Source: Gordius sp. MW1
Lineage: Eukaryota > Nematomorpha > Gordioida > Gordea > Gordiidae
Direction of reading: 5' to 3'
Assembly: GCA_964036665.1 (NCBI GenBank)
Contig: OZ038526.1
Location: forward strand, 11,842,001 to 11,906,000
DNA: 64,000 nucleotides
Positions within the stretch are counted from its first letter, which is position 1; each line of letters starts with the position of its first letter. Both the position numbers and the translations under genes were made by a program. Shown piece by piece: positions 33,859 to 46,332 of the stretch. A model generated the notes under the pieces. That model had not been told where the DNA came from. It saw nothing but the letters and a program-made list of their open reading frames with translations, and did no database searches.

Positions 33859-35468
33859 AGTAGGGGAGACCGGGGCTATTCTTTTACCAAGGCTACACAC
33901 GTCCTCTCAATTAATTTTGTCAGTTATGCCTATTTTGACCTCAAATTCAAATCTTAAATGCACTCTATTAAGGCACATATTGGGCACAAAAAATATTTGG
34001 GTTAACTTTTGTTACAAAAAAATTATGCAAAAAATAAGATTTTTCAGGTCTAAAACGTCCTTTTTTAAATTTTTGAACTTTGTCAATTATTAAAAAATTA
34101 ATTGTTCCGCCAACTTTTAACATATACTAAAGTAATAAGTATTGACTCTTCTACTATGTTTATGTGTAAATTAATAAATTTGACGAGTTTAATCATCTAT
34201 AAAAACAACTTAAAGTGCAATGATCATGCTGGGCATCGCGGCCGGGGCTATCGTTACCCTTTCACTCATTCATTATTGATTATGGTGCGTAATTACCACC
34301 GAAAAACAAACTTAGCATTTCAAGGGCCACAAGCTTCAATAAGCTAAGTGTTGATGCCTTTTTTAAGAATTATTCAGCTCTATTAACCACCAATAAATAC
34401 TTACCCTGTGATATATATAACATGGATGAAACAGGTAATTACCACTAGTTAATATGTTTATCTTTAAATGATTAACATCATGTGGTATTTGGCTATTTAA
34501 CCTACAAATTTATAATGAAAAAAGTGTAAAGCCTATATTCCCCCAATGCAAGTGAATCATTTAATCTCAATGTATATCAAACTTCCAATAATCAAGAGAA
34601 TTACTTTATCCCATCCTCTTTTGGCTAGAAAGACTTCCATTACACAGCAAATATCAACAATACTCACATAATAGCCAAATAAAAAATGGCAAAGAAAAGG
34701 TGGCCAAATGCCAAGAAAAGAATACTAGAAAATTCATGGCTCATGTTGCAATCATGATATTTTCTTTTTATGCAATAATTGTATATCTTAATTCCATTTT
34801 TGATAATTATCAACTTTATATGACATTTTGGTATCTAGAAAGCTTTTAAATCATTGATTCTAAAACAAAAATCTTAGGAAAGGCACTTTAATTAAATTTT
34901 ATAAAGCTTTATATTAATAGGTTATAAACTTTTTGTATCTTTACAATTTAAGCAAATTCACTTAAGTCATTAATCTTAACATAAAAAACACAGATATCCA
35001 ATAATAAAATTATCATTTGAAACTTAATAAAGCCTGTATAAACTTATGTTTTTGCAGTTTATGCCATGCACTTAGTCTATATCATAATTTAACCATCTAA
35101 ATCATAGATAAAACACATTTAGATAATAATATTAAATTTTATAAGTTTCAAAAGACTATATACATTTAATATTTTGGCAATTTAAGCACATGCAAATAAA
35201 TATTTTATAGTTTTAGGACTTAATATAAGAGAGGACGCGATAGCCCCTTTTGAAGGACGCCTTAACCCCGGTCATTTTTAGAATTTATACGAGTTGTCTT
35301 TTTTTTGAACCTATATTACGAAAAATCTATCAACTGTGTTGCTATAATTTTTTTCCCCCTTGATAAACACTATAGACAAGAACATTTTTCTAAAAAAGTT
35401 TATGATGACAATTTTTGTCCAGGCCTCTTTGAAATTTTATGGTCGAGATAGCCCCGGTCTCCCCTACT
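33859..35468 (+). mobile_element. pogo/Tigger-like DNA transposon, degraded
   Basis: Inverted ends AGTAGGGGAGACCGGGGCTA (33859) and its exact inverse ending at 35468. GGGGCTATC motifs repeat inside near 34247 and 35240. The interior retains a pogo-type transposase fragment. No flanking TA duplication is intact. Confidence 0.75.
34300..34448 (+). pseudogene. pogo-like transposase fragment
   Basis: RKTNLAFQGPQASIS, a stop and frame change, then SVDAFFKNYSALLT and LPCDIYNMDETG. In pogo/Tigger transposases an 'FF..Y...L..Y......IYNMDETG' stretch forms the start of the DDE domain, with the first aspartate in NMDETG. The rest of the DDE domain is missing. Confidence 0.75.
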
Positions 35469-35764
35469 CATAATTTTTCTAAACAGAGCTGTGTCCCACC
35501 CTAACTTATATTTTTTGAAAATATATCCAAACTAGATCCCAATACCCAAGATTATCTAATTTATTGTAACTTAATTTTGAGCTAAGGAATGATTATATAA
35601 AATTATTTGGTTCAGAGCGATAATATAATCCAGTAGCGTAGGGAATAGGAGGGGAGGGGGTCTCGGGTCAGGACCCCCCCCCCCCCCCCCCATTGCCAAA
35701 AAAATGAATTTTTTTTCAAATTATACGGAAAAAATATTAATAGGAGTCTTGTGTGTGTTGCGCA
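35469..35764. other. AT-rich, MITE start at 35633 with G and C runs
   Basis: CAGTAGCGTAGGGAATAGG, then GGAGGGGAGGGGG and a 20-base C tract at 35672-35691. Likely a collapsed CAGTGGCGTA-type MITE. Confidence 0.5.
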
Positions 35765-35963
35765 TAGAGCTGTTAAAGGAACTAGTTCCAAGGAACTAGT
35801 TCCTTTAAAAAAAAAGGAACTAATAAGTTCCTTTTTAAAATGAGGAACTGGAACTAGTTCCTTTTTTTCTCAATTTATCGCAAAAGGAACTACTTACAAG
35901 TTCCTTTTGCCAATTTCAATTTGCATTGAAATTTTTTAAATTAATTTATAATTAAATATTATT

Positions 35964-36280
35964 AATTGCTATGCAATTTATGGGCTCGTTTTTTGGTTGT
36001 CCGTTGTCCGTTGTCTACCCTCCCTATCTATTTGCATTGGGTATATTAGGTTATCGATTTTTTAAATTAATGCATGAGAAAGAGGTGCCCCACCCCTCAT
36101 CTCTGTCTCCTTCGCTTTCGGGCGGGGTCGGGTTTTAATTGCTACATTAAATTAATGCATAAGTATATCTATTCGTTTTTGAATTGGGTAACATTGATAT
36201 TAATTGCTATAATTACCCTATGCCCTCCACTACAAGGGTTTGTATTATATAATAAACATAAATAAAAGTTGTTTACTTTT
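35964..36280 (+). repeat. Partial ATTGC repeat copy
   Basis: AATTGCTATGCAATTTATGG then GCTCG and GTCCGTTGTCCGTTGTC words. It lacks the hairpin end and is followed by a second copy starting at 36281. Confidence 0.6.
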
Positions 36281-37426
36281 AATTGCTATGCAATTTAACT
36301 AGTTTTTGGGTTAGAATCCCGGAGTTTTTTTGACTCTTATGATTGTTCTTGTTACTATCATTGATAATAAGACTTTTTGGCCGTCCGTTGGCTGCTGACC
36401 AATGAAAAAAATGACCATTGGCCAAAATGTGAATCCGAGTTTATTTTTTCGTTTTTTTTGACTATTATGATTGTTCCTGTTACTACCATTGCTATTATGA
36501 CTTTTTGGCCGTCCGCTGGCTCCTGACCGATGGAAAAAATGACCATTGGCCAAAATGTGAATCGAAATTATTTTTTTCGTTTTTTTTTGACTATTATGAT
36601 TGTTCCTGTTCCTACCATTGCTATTATGACTTTTTGGCCGTCCGCTGGCTGCTGACCAATGGAATAAAATGACCATTGGCCAAAATTTGATTCAAAAACT
36701 TTTTTTTCGTTTTTTTTTGACTATTATGAATTTATATCCACTTTTACCGTGCCCTGGCTGCTAACCAATGGAAAAAAATGACCATTGGCCAAAATGTGAT
36801 TCGAAAATTTTTTTTTCGTTTTTTTTTACTCTTATGAATTTATATCCACTTTTACCGTGTGCTGGCTGCTGACCAATGGAAAAAAATGACCATTGGCCAA
36901 AGTGAGCATCAAAATTTTTTTTTCCGTTTTTTTGGCTATCATTGACTTATAGAGTATCTGTTGGTACCGACCAATAGAGAAAAAATGACCATTGGCCAAA
37001 TTTTTGATTTTTTTAATTACAAATTGTTCAAATTCAACAAAAAATTTCTCCCAACAATTTTGCAAATTCTTAACATTGTGATGTTTTATAATATAATGTT
37101 TGTTAGACCCATAATCACTAAAGGCCATAAAAACTAATGTAATACGCAACTAGATGCAAACACTAAATCTAACCCTAACCCTTGCCTATATTACATTTTG
37201 CCTATATTACATTTTGCCTATAAATGGAAAATTTGTATTAATAATTAATTAATCATTAGGCATTTAATACCCCCCTATGGGCATTCTCGCCCCTTCCCAC
37301 CTTTCTCGCCCATAAATTGCATAGCAAATATGATACATTTATACGAAGTACAGATGAGTCGTCCCCCCCTTCCCTTCCCCTCTTCCCTTCCCTTCTTCCC
37401 CTTCCCACGAGGGCCGAAGGCCCGAG
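36281..37426 (+). repeat. Modular ATTGC repeat, long copy with minisatellite
   Basis: AATTGCTATGCAATTTAACT, T-arm-like GGGTTAGAATCCCGG (36309), six TTGGCC units (36330-37010), the AT block, then CTCGCCCATAAATTGCATAGC (about 37306), a C/T tract and the hairpin GGGCCGAAGGCCC with GAG at 37426. It shows how the short copies (52477) relate to the arrays. Confidence 0.75.
36330..37010. repeat. TTGGCC minisatellite, about six units
   Basis: The unit is ~100-127 bp, with TGACCAATGGAAAAAATGAC + CATTGGCC, then CGTTTTTTTTGACTATTATG. CCAATGG and CCATTGG make each unit partly palindromic. A minus-strand open frame (36311-36676) is only a by-product of the repeats. Confidence 0.85.
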
Positions 37427-37681
37427 TTTTATTTAGTATTTTATTCACGGTAGTGTTTGTTAAATAAATTTTTTGACTTATGGTAATTTATATAAAGTTC
37501 ATTTGTTTTTAATTTTTATCATATTCCTAGTAATAGTAAGTTTATAAATATTAAATATATAATCTTTTGATCATTTATATGAATAATGAATAAATTGAAC
37601 GTTTTGTGCTTTCTAATAACCGAAATTTAAGTCTTTTAGACAGTTTTCCCTATTTAAAAAAACTATTTATTAAAATAACCT

Positions 37682-37840
37682 ACGCCATTACCATCAAATG
37701 CCCCTGTGGAAAGATTATTTAGCTTGGGTAAAATTTTATTTGGAGACAAGCGAACATGTCTTTTAGATGACAACTTTGAAAATAATATTTTGTTAAAATC
37801 AAATAAACATTTATTACCTGATGATTTTTATAAATTGTAA
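37682..37840 (+). pseudogene. hAT transposase C-terminal (dimerisation) remnant
   Basis: 53 codons open to a TAA, reading TPLPSNAPVERLFSLGKILF then NILLKSNKHLLPDDF. 'P.SSAPVERLFS.G' is the signature of the hAT C-terminal dimerisation region. The catalytic part is lost, so this copy cannot make a transposase. Confidence 0.88.
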
Positions 37841-38046
37841 TATATAATATATTGGTTTTATAAATTAATAAAAGATGTTTGTACATTAAAAAAAAAAAAT
37901 TTAAAAAAGAAACTTCAAAAGGAACTGGAACTAGTTCCTTTTTAAAATGGGGAACTAGGAACTGGAATTAGTTCCATTTTAAGCAAAGGAACTGGAACTT
38001 GACAAGTTCCTTTTTAAAAAGAACTTTTAACAGCTCTAGTTGCGCA

Positions 38047-38680
38047 TATAGAAATAATATATTATCTTAATTAATTTGATATTTAATTTTAGGTGAAATT
38101 TACTAATTATAACAGTATTTGTACAAAAAATTTATGTCCCGAGTGCGTGTTTTCTAATAAGAAGAAATTTAATTATTAATTATTTCTCTAAAAAACTATC
38201 TCAACCTTTTAAATTAAGCGAGGAAGATGCTGATACCAGCCAAATTTTAGCAGCGGGGCGAACTTGGGCTTATAATTTCATTTAAACGGTCCCGGGCGGG
38301 ACAATTATTGGTCATGGTGGGAAATGTAAGCCTAAAAGGCCAATGCAAGTGTTTAGTTTAAACAATGGCCCTAATAAGCGCAAACAGAAAAATTGGAAAG
38401 AGCTCTTTGTAATTTGCGTCTCTGGAGATATTATTAATACATTTTTGACCAAAAACCCATCGTAGATATTGAATTTATATAATTTCAATACGTTTTTGTT
38501 TAATCGAAATTCTTTGGCACAAAATTTACACCCCCCCCCCATCCCCCTAATTAGATAGTCCTACCTCCGTCACTACTGTATATAAGCTTAATAAATTTTT
38601 GTTTAATAGTATCATTTAAAATTTTTTTTTGAAACTCCCCCCCCCCTTCCCCATGAGGCAATCCTGGCTACGCCTATGAT
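38047..38680. other. AT-rich with C-run MITE ends
   Basis: C runs at 38531-38540 and 38638-38646, followed by ATCCTGGCTACGCCTATGAT at 38661, mark right ends of GGCGTAGCCAGG MITEs. No gene. Confidence 0.45.
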
Positions 38681-39134
38681 CATAGACTAGATAGACTGCT
38701 CATGCCATATGTTGCATATGGTTAATTGTGTGTCAAATATTTTTCATTTTGAAGAGGGCAACTGGTGTATTTTAACCATGTAATTTTGCCTATAACAGTC
38801 AATTTACCTTCCTCACTAGTTTATAAATTAAAACGAACGTCAATAAATTAAAATTATACAAATTAGCAATCAATATTGATGGCGCTAAATTATTAAACAA
38901 ACTTTAATTACATTTTTTAATTGTTATGTATTTTTTAAATAATTTTTATTTTAAAATGCTATTTTTGATATCTACCCAATTCAATGTTTTTTATTTACTT
39001 TTTTAAGACTATTTAATTTGCGAAAATTACGTATTTCTATATGATCACCTTCACCACTTTAAAATGTGCCTTTCAAAATGGTGGAAAAAAGGGTACACAT
39101 TTTGTGCGTTAATGAGCAGTCTATCTAGTCTATG
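38681..39134. mobile_element. 454-bp MITE, 8-bp duplication CCTATGAT
   Basis: Ends CATAGACTAGATAGACTGCT + CAT and the exact inverse finishing at 39134. CCTATGAT is duplicated at 38673-38680 and 39135-39142. A second copy of the interior is 55660-56042. Probably hAT-derived by duplication length; non-coding. Confidence 0.88.
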
Positions 39135-39589
39135 CCTATGATATAATCAATCGAATATTCAGTGATTTGAAATTTAAAAAAGTAGATTAAATATATAGAA
39201 TCAAAAATTCGAGCTTATTTCTGGGCCTGATTAGGCATTCCATTCGAACCTTCACCCTTACTTCGTTTGTCCTGGACGCCTACAGCCCTTTAAGGCCCAA
39301 AGAGCATCCAAGCCCTCTTTTACATATTCGACCAAATAAGTTCACTGCACTTAATGAATGCTAGGAGTGATACATAGAAATATCCCATTTTTAAAGAATA
39401 ACTGCCCTTTATGGCTCAAAAAAGTTTAAGGGGAGGAATTAGTTTGTTTGCCACTTGCCACCAATTATTAATTGTTAAATAAGACATCCTATATATACAA
39501 TACTATTAAAAAATTTTAAATTTAATGAAAACAATGTTTAGTGTATAAGTTTGGTCAATAAAAATTCTTGAATGAATGTCGCAATCCAT

Positions 39590-39748
39590 GGGTTTAGCCA
39601 GGGGGTTGTAGGGAGGGGCTGCCCCCCTTTAAATCCAAAAATTCTTTAAAATTTTATAAAATTATGGCTAAAATTTTTAAAAATTATTATTTTGCCCCTC
39701 CCTAAATCATTATTGCCCTCCTCTAACTCCAAATCTGGCTACGCCCAT
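39590..39748. mobile_element. GGCGTAG-family MITE
   Basis: ATGGGTTTAGCCAGGGGG ... CTGGCTACGCCCAT, about 159 bp, very similar inside to 28410-28563 (GGGCTGCCCCCC, AAATCCAAAAATT). Confidence 0.7.
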
Positions 39749-42700
39749 GCAACAATCACTAAGCTTTCAACTCAAAATAACCTTCAAATGTTCCATAAAC
39801 GATTATTATTTATTTCTACATATTTTACTTAAATAAAATTTTGTTATTTTGGATGTTCATATATTTTAAAACGAGACAAGGAAATTTTAATAATAATAAT
39901 TAGAGGTTAACATTTGTGTTATTTAGATAAATTTATTAGTTAAATCTTACCAATTTCTTAAAGCACATCAATTTTTCAAGAATAAATAATCATTTATTAT
40001 AAATGAATTAATTTTTATGGCCTTATAATTCTTTTTGTAAAACATGTTCACGTTTAGGTTTGTTATTTTAGTTGCGATATATCTTAGCCTTTAATTTTAT
40101 CATTTCGTTTTACCTTTATATTTTTATAAATCTTACAAATTCTAAGCTATCGATCTAATCATGAATTTTAAATATTACTTTTTAGACACATTTGTCATTG
40201 TCAAAGTGTCTTCACTTAGCCTTAAACAAAAGTCCTTTAATTTAATTTTTATTTTATACTAATTTGGTGAACTCTCAAGCAATATGGGGACGTGAATCCG
40301 CTTATTTAAACATTTTTCTTATTGAATCAATGCTTTGCTTTATCTATTTATCTCAACCGTGCTACGATTGCGACAAATTTTATTTCTAAAATATAAAAAA
40401 TGTAATCCTATTAGTGGCGATTTACTTAAATATATAAATTTTTCGTCAGTTTTTACCCCTTTAATCGAACATTCTCTTGATATTGCGACACGTTCTTTCT
40501 TTTCTTGTATAAAAGTAAGTGATTATTAAGTTCGGATTTGTGGAGTATTTAAAGGGTTTTAGTGATTTTTCTATGCTGAACTCATAAAAGGAGATTGATT
40601 TTAGGATATTGAAAAAAATTATTTTTATTATCAATTTTTCAATAAAATGGCTACACACGATCCGTTCTCCCGCCCCCACTAAGTGTTTTTGCCAGTTAAA
40701 ATTACATATTTAAGGCCTAAGATACGATTTAAAAATGGCTCTAAAAACTTAATCTAAGTCGGTCCACGTAGCTTTCATATTCACTTTGACATTAGCTCTA
40801 ATTATACAAACTTATTATCATTTAAATGCGTTAATACAATTTTAATATATTTTTGCCCAATATGTAAGTTCGTCAGTGAATATATAATCATGGGCGTCGC
40901 CCGAAGCATCAGGGAAGGGCGGCTTAAATTCAGTACGATCAAATAGTTATATTTAAAACTTCAAAAAAATTATCAATGTGCCCTCCACAAATCATCATTG
41001 CCCCTTTTTAATTAAAATAATAATTTTTAATTTTATTTAGAGCACTATTTTTGCTTCCATTACATAATTTTTGTATACAATTTTATCAATTTAATTTATC
41101 TTGTTTCCCTCTAAAATTTATGTAGATTTTATTAGCTTTGCAAACAAAAAGCTTGTTTTAAAAAGAACGTTGCTTAACACATGTGGGGGTATAGACGTTT
41201 GGAATTAATTACAACCAAGCTTTTGTTCACTGCATAATTTATCCTTTAACATAGGTTAAAAATTAAAAATTTAAATAAGTTTGTAAATTTTATAGATGTA
41301 TTAAATATATGTAATTTATGAGCCTGGTTTGTTGAGAAGTAACCAAAGCGCGGCGGTAGGATGGTTATGTTAAATATAATCATTTGTTGGGGACCTCATC
41401 AGTCCCTCATCTAATTTGTATATGAATACTTTTACGTTTATTAATTGATAAAAAAAATTAATATCAATGGGCAGCATATCCTATATCAAATTTAAATCAA
41501 AAAATTTAAATTAAAATTAAATTGTTTCAAAGTTATTAAATTTTGAGCTTTAAAAGAATTTTATAATTCAATTTAAAGAAGTATTAACGTTATTTAATAC
41601 ACTTTGTTTTGCTATTTATCCTGATTTTCATATTTATCATTTTTGCTGCGTAAACCTTTCTAGATTTTTAAACAATCCGACCTTTTCGAATGCCAAAAAA
41701 TGCATCTATTTTGACATGTTTATTGCCCCATCCCCCTAAATATTATTTATTTTACAAAATTATAAGAATAATTTCAGATCAATTGCAATTTTTTGCTTGA
41801 AAGTTTTTTTGTGAAAAGACAAATTTGTATTAAGATAACGACATTTGGAAAAAACAATATTGGTGAATATGATTTAATTTATTGCATGCTTATTTCAAAA
41901 CGTTAAAATGTTTTAAATTCTAACCTTATCAATTTTTTTTAAATATTGACATAAATAATTAAATTTTAAACGATATGACAATCTTGTCATAAAGTACCTA
42001 TAATTTTTTTGTTCAAAACAATGAAATTAAAAAACATATAGTGGAAAAACAGTCTTTTAGGGCGGGTATGTATTGACAAAATTTCGCATAATGGACATAA
42101 TTTTTTTGCTTGAATGTTTTGAATTAATTTTACTTTCGTCTTATAAAATGATATCTATTTATTTACAGGGGTCGGAATAGTCCTGCCCATTAATTATTGT
42201 ATTTTAATTTATAAAGACAAATGACATGTAGGTTTAATATTTAAAAACAAAGATTGTTTAATATTTTAGCTTAATGTAAATTTGAAGTACAGTAAACTAA
42301 ATTTATACATTAATAATTATTTAAAGACTTAAGTCAATTTAGAGTCCTTTATGGGGATCCATGGGTTAAGTTGTAATTGAACCTTATTAATTTTAAAAGT
42401 GTTAAAACATTGTTCGATTGTATTCTCATATCTTTCTTAATGGGATAATTTTTTATTAAAGTTGGCAAAATAACGTAGAGAGAACACAAAACTATGGATC
42501 TGAGTTTTTTTTAAATTATAGGTTTTCCATTTAGGGAAAAACTTTAATTGCAGTTTTTGCTACAATCTTTATATAAAAAATATTTTTTTGTACAATTTAT
42601 ATTCAAATGCGATTTAATTTACATAATTAGATGAAAAGAGATTCGTTACAGAGATTGAACTTTTATTCATAATTATTTGTTCTGATAAACATTGATCAAC

Positions 42701-44012
42701 GCTTTGACTTGTTATAGAGAACGAATAATTGAAATAGACCGAGATTAAGACATGGCCAAATGTTAGACAGCGTAAATAACAGATTTTTTTTATGACTGGG
42801 TGAATTTAGGTTTTGCACACTATATATATGAAATTGAATTAAGATAGTCAAATTTTTATTTGGATGAAATTGTAAATTTTGGCTCCAAATAAATAAACTT
42901 GATGCCTAATGCTTTTAACCTGGCATTTTCCTATGTAGATTGGTGAAAGAATTTGGCATAACTTTAAGCTAACTTTTAACAGATTTAAAGGCACACATTG
43001 GGAGAAATTAGTACACATTTATACTTATTTAATTAATTTCAAATAACTATTTAATTAACTAACACATAATTTTTAAAGCAATAAGAGTTATTTTAAATGT
43101 TTATTCTATTCATTTTGCACCATTATTACCCGTGTTATCATTTTAATATCAGATTAACTTCGCGTTGGTCCTTTCATATAAATTCAAATAAATTTGATTT
43201 TTTTTTTAAAAGTTTATTCTGCCCACAATTTAAATTTAGACAAGGGCGTGCCAAGACGCAATGAGGGGCACTACTTTAAACTCAGAAAACATATAGTTTT
43301 ATTAAAGCATATTCATATTTTATATATAACCACCATTTCTCTTCCCTTGTAGGCTAAACTTTTTGACCCCCTCAAATCCAGATTCTGGCTAGGCCCAAGA
43401 CCCAAAGTTTTTATTTAATAAAAAATTTTAATTTTAAATATTTGTTGCCCCCAAATATCTCTTTTTAATTCATTTATTTACAAATATAATTACAATTAAA
43501 AATGAGCACGCCAAATTTACACACCTATATTTAAGCTTGGTGTATCTCATTTTAATTGAATGTGACAGGTTCACAATTCAAATAGTTAATTATTAATTGT
43601 TGACGATCTCAATTTTATACTATGTTGGGTTTAGCTATTATACTTTACTATAAATGTAATGTAACACAAAAATGCAATGTTTAGGCAAATTAGGTGAGAG
43701 TTTTAAGGTATTAAACTTTAAAAGTTATCGGATTTTACAAAATTCGTAAGTTAAGATGACAAGACTATGCTTAAAATTATCGATTTTTTAAATAGAATCA
43801 TAACATCATCATCAACGTATTTGCCGATGTTTGTGATTTTAACGGTTTGATGGGAGGCCGTAAGGTAGTGGACAGATTCAAGCTTCAATCTGCTTAAAAA
43901 GCTCATATTAAAGCCACCCATTAAAATTATTGCTTGTCATTGTATGTCATTTATACATACCACTTCTAATATATTTATTGATTCAAACTTACTTTATCAT
44001 TTTATTCTGCAG
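39749..44012 (+). other. AT-rich 4-kb stretch, probably intron upstream of the Sp5-like exon
   Basis: No genes seen. MITE traces lie at 40890-41010 (ATGGGCGTCGCCCGAAG) and 43243-43397 (AAGGGCGTGCC ... CTGGCTAGGCCC). It ends with the acceptor TTTTATTCTGCAG at 44000-44012, so at least its 3' part is intronic on the plus strand. Confidence 0.5.
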
Positions 44013-44049
44013 GCCCCTTAATAATTCAGCGCTAATTGAACATTGAAAA

Positions 44050-46332
44050 ATGCTCCTATCTAATCACATCGAAAGCAACAGATATTTTTATGAGCCTCAC
44101 AATTGTTCACAAATACAGCCACGTTTTGAGAAACAAAGATGGTTACCCTTCCAATTAACACACCCATCCTCCAAATATATAAAAAATTCTCAAGAGGTAA
44201 ATACTAGTTTAACGGACATATCATCAATAGGGATATTGTCAATGCCCATAACAAGCCTTTCAAATGTATATAGTGCAATAAAGTCAGTAGATCAAAATAC
44301 CAAGGTAAGTAATTCAAATGATCAACTCATAAATAAGAATCATTCAACTGATGATACACGATTTCACGAGTCTAATATGTCGTTGAAATATACCACAGAG
44401 TTTTATAAAAATATTGAAACCTATTTGCCCTCCAATAAATCAGAAAATTTACAGTCTTCTTTTCATTATTCTCCACCAACTTCACTTGAATTTGAATCTG
44501 GGAATGGCCCAACCGAAAGGGAAAATTTAAATAACGTTGCATGTGCCCCCATTGCCTCATTAGTTACATCTCTACCCGATGATAAGAGTGAGGCTGACCA
44601 AAATACAAATTTAAATAATTCCATATTTAAGTCCATCCCGTCGACTAAACAACATGTACTTGAGTCGAAAAATCAATTGAATTTATCCCTTTTGTTTTTA
44701 AATAATTTAAATCACAATACCGAATTGGCAAAGAACAATTACGATGTCAATCAAATATTTTTAAATAGAAATCGTAATTCATGTAGAACATCGAGTGCAA
44801 TTAATAGAAAATTGGCCTTTAGTATTGAAAACTTAATAGGTCCTAAAGATCTGGACGTAGTAGACGTAATTAACGAAAACCACAAACATTTAGAGCCTCA
44901 AATGGCGTCTCAGCAAACGGTCAATTATTTAAAATATGATAAGCCTTTGGATGAAATTGAGAAGGTGCTTTGGCAATACAGTTCTTCCCCCATCCAAATG
45001 CAAACACAACTAGCGAATAAAAGTACTTCTCCGCCAAAAAATGACAAAAGAAATTCACGTAAGAAAGGGAGTACGAAAAAGGGTTGCATAAATAATACGA
45101 ACAAGCAGCAATTACCACCAACCACTAATTTTATAATAAATAAAATGAACATGGTAGAAACTATTTCTTCCGAAAATCGAGGGTTTTCACAGACAATGAA
45201 TAATGATTCACTAAATATGACAAATTCTTCAAGCGATCCTTATAATTCAAAAAATAATAAATTTAATGTCTTAAATTCGTTCATCTACTCTGAATCGACA
45301 AATTGTCAAAATACCCTATCAAAAGTGAGCACAATCAAAAGTGATAATAGTCAAAGAACTGCAGAAGTACAAGAAATCAGAAAGAGGATTAAAACAAAAT
45401 CGAATAGGCATAATATAGACAGTATAATTGCTGATAAGGTCACAAACTTATCGCATATTTCGGCAAATATGCACGAAGAAGCGATCATTAAGTGCTCCAC
45501 AATGAGCTGTACAACTTTAAGTAAATCCTTTAAACCTGAGTCAAAGAAAGAAACGAATAAACCTGGACGAAGATGCAGATGTCCTAATTGTGTTAAAAGC
45601 TCCAATCGATTAAAATACACAGGGCGGCATTTTAAAAAGCAGTTACCATATAATAAATCTCCATCGAGCGATAACAAAGACTCGGCTCAGATATCGGACA
45701 ATTTTTCCACAAATTTCGAAACGGCAAAAATTAATCTGGAATTAGATAAAAGTTCGTTGGATACAAATGAACTTTTCGAAGGTTCTGATTCAGGAATGTC
45801 TAAAAAATTTCACGTTTGTCACATAACGGGTTGTGGAAAAATTTACGGCAAAACCTCTCACCTGAAAGCTCATTTGCGTTGGCACAGTGGAGAGCGACCG
45901 TTCGTGTGCAATTGGCTTTTTTGTGCCAAAAGTTTTACTCGTTCGGACGAGTTACAGAGACACGTACGAACTCACACCGGTGAAAAAAGATTTGCATGCC
46001 CCGAGTGCACTAAAAAGTTTATGCGAAGCGACCATTTGCACAAACATCTCCGTACCCATAAAGGGGTTTATGATCCAAATATAACAGAAATTCCCCATAT
46101 ATTCACTGAGCAAAAGCATTCTAAATCAAAGAGTCAAGAAACTGATGTATGCAAGTCGGTTATCACTCAACCTTCGCAAGAACTCGAAACCCGTGTAAAT
46201 TCACCAACGAAAACAACCTCTACTCAACACCTAACAGGTCAAATTTTAAGCAGCCCCACAAGTGCGGTAAAAGCTTCATGTTCCCGTGAAGAAGAGGAAG
46301 ATGATTCGCCGATTGACATTGAAACCTTTTAA
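44050..46332 (+). CDS. Sp5/buttonhead-like zinc-finger transcription factor
   Basis: 760 residues in one coding exon. A buttonhead box [10 protein letters not shown] lies at 508-517. Three C2H2 fingers follow: C590/C595/H608/H612, C620/C625/H638/H642, C650/C653/H666/H670. The second finger core RSDELQRH and third RSDHLHKH match GC/GT-box-binding Sp fingers. The CRCPNC box, [13 protein letters not shown] and [10 protein letters not shown] favour the Sp5/btd branch over Sp1-4 and Sp6-9. Residues 1-490 are Asn/Ser-rich and disordered-looking; the tail is acidic ([10 protein letters not shown]). The SP box usual at the N-terminus of this branch was not found. The start is the first Met, with an in-frame TGA two codons upstream. 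An acceptor CTGCAG at 44012 implies a 5' UTR exon elsewhere. Likely a nuclear developmental regulator; orthology is by motif only. No disabling changes seen. Confidence 0.93.
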   Translation: MLLSNHIESNRYFYEPHNCSQIQPRFEKQRWLPFQLTHPSSKYIKNSQEVNTSLTDISSIGILSMPITSLSNVYSAIKSVDQNTKVSNSNDQLINKNHSTDDTRFHESNMSLKYTTEFYKNIETYLPSNKSENLQSSFHYSPPTSLEFESGNGPTERENLNNVACAPIASLVTSLPDDKSEADQNTNLNNSIFKSIPSTKQHVLESKNQLNLSLLFLNNLNHNTELAKNNYDVNQIFLNRNRNSCRTSSAINRKLAFSIENLIGPKDLDVVDVINENHKHLEPQMASQQTVNYLKYDKPLDEIEKVLWQYSSSPIQMQTQLANKSTSPPKNDKRNSRKKGSTKKGCINNTNKQQLPPTTNFIINKMNMVETISSENRGFSQTMNNDSLNMTNSSSDPYNSKNNKFNVLNSFIYSESTNCQNTLSKVSTIKSDNSQRTAEVQEIRKRIKTKSNRHNIDSIIADKVTNLSHISANMHEEAIIKCSTMSCTTLSKSFKPESKKETNKPGRRCRCPNCVKSSNRLKYTGRHFKKQLPYNKSPSSDNKDSAQISDNFSTNFETAKINLELDKSSLDTNELFEGSDSGMSKKFHVCHITGCGKIYGKTSHLKAHLRWHSGERPFVCNWLFCAKSFTRSDELQRHVRTHTGEKRFACPECTKKFMRSDHLHKHLRTHKGVYDPNITEIPHIFTEQKHSKSKSQETDVCKSVITQPSQELETRVNSPTKTTSTQHLTGQILSSPTSAVKASCSREEEEDDSPIDIETF

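Larger units (their letters stand above)
35765..38038 (+). mobile_element. hAT element, TAGAGCTGTTAA ends, 8-bp duplication GTTGCGCA
   Basis: TAGAGCTGTTAAAGGAACTA at 35765 and TTTTAACAGCTCTA at 38038, flanked exactly by GTTGCGCA (35757-35764 and 38039-38046). Both ends carry repeated GGAACTAGTTCC words. It keeps a transposase C-terminus (37682-37840) and harbours two copies of the ATTGC modular repeat (35964-37426). It is the best-dated hAT of this sub-family in the window. Confidence 0.9.

Noticed and set aside
33848-34347. Two consecutive open frames as a host gene
   Set aside because: They lie within the pogo element; the second ends in its transposase remnant and the first shows no motif.
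36311-36676. 121-residue minus-strand frame with repeated RPKSHNSNG-like motifs
   Set aside because: The periodicity is that of the TTGGCC minisatellite; a frame through a unit length divisible by three explains it.
37168-37184. Telomere-like CTAACCCTAACCC
   Set aside because: Only two units; too short to call an interstitial telomere.
44372-45677. Minus-strand frames opposite the Sp5-like gene
   Set aside because: They are antisense shadows of the coding exon, with hydrophobic composition from its Asn/Ser codons.
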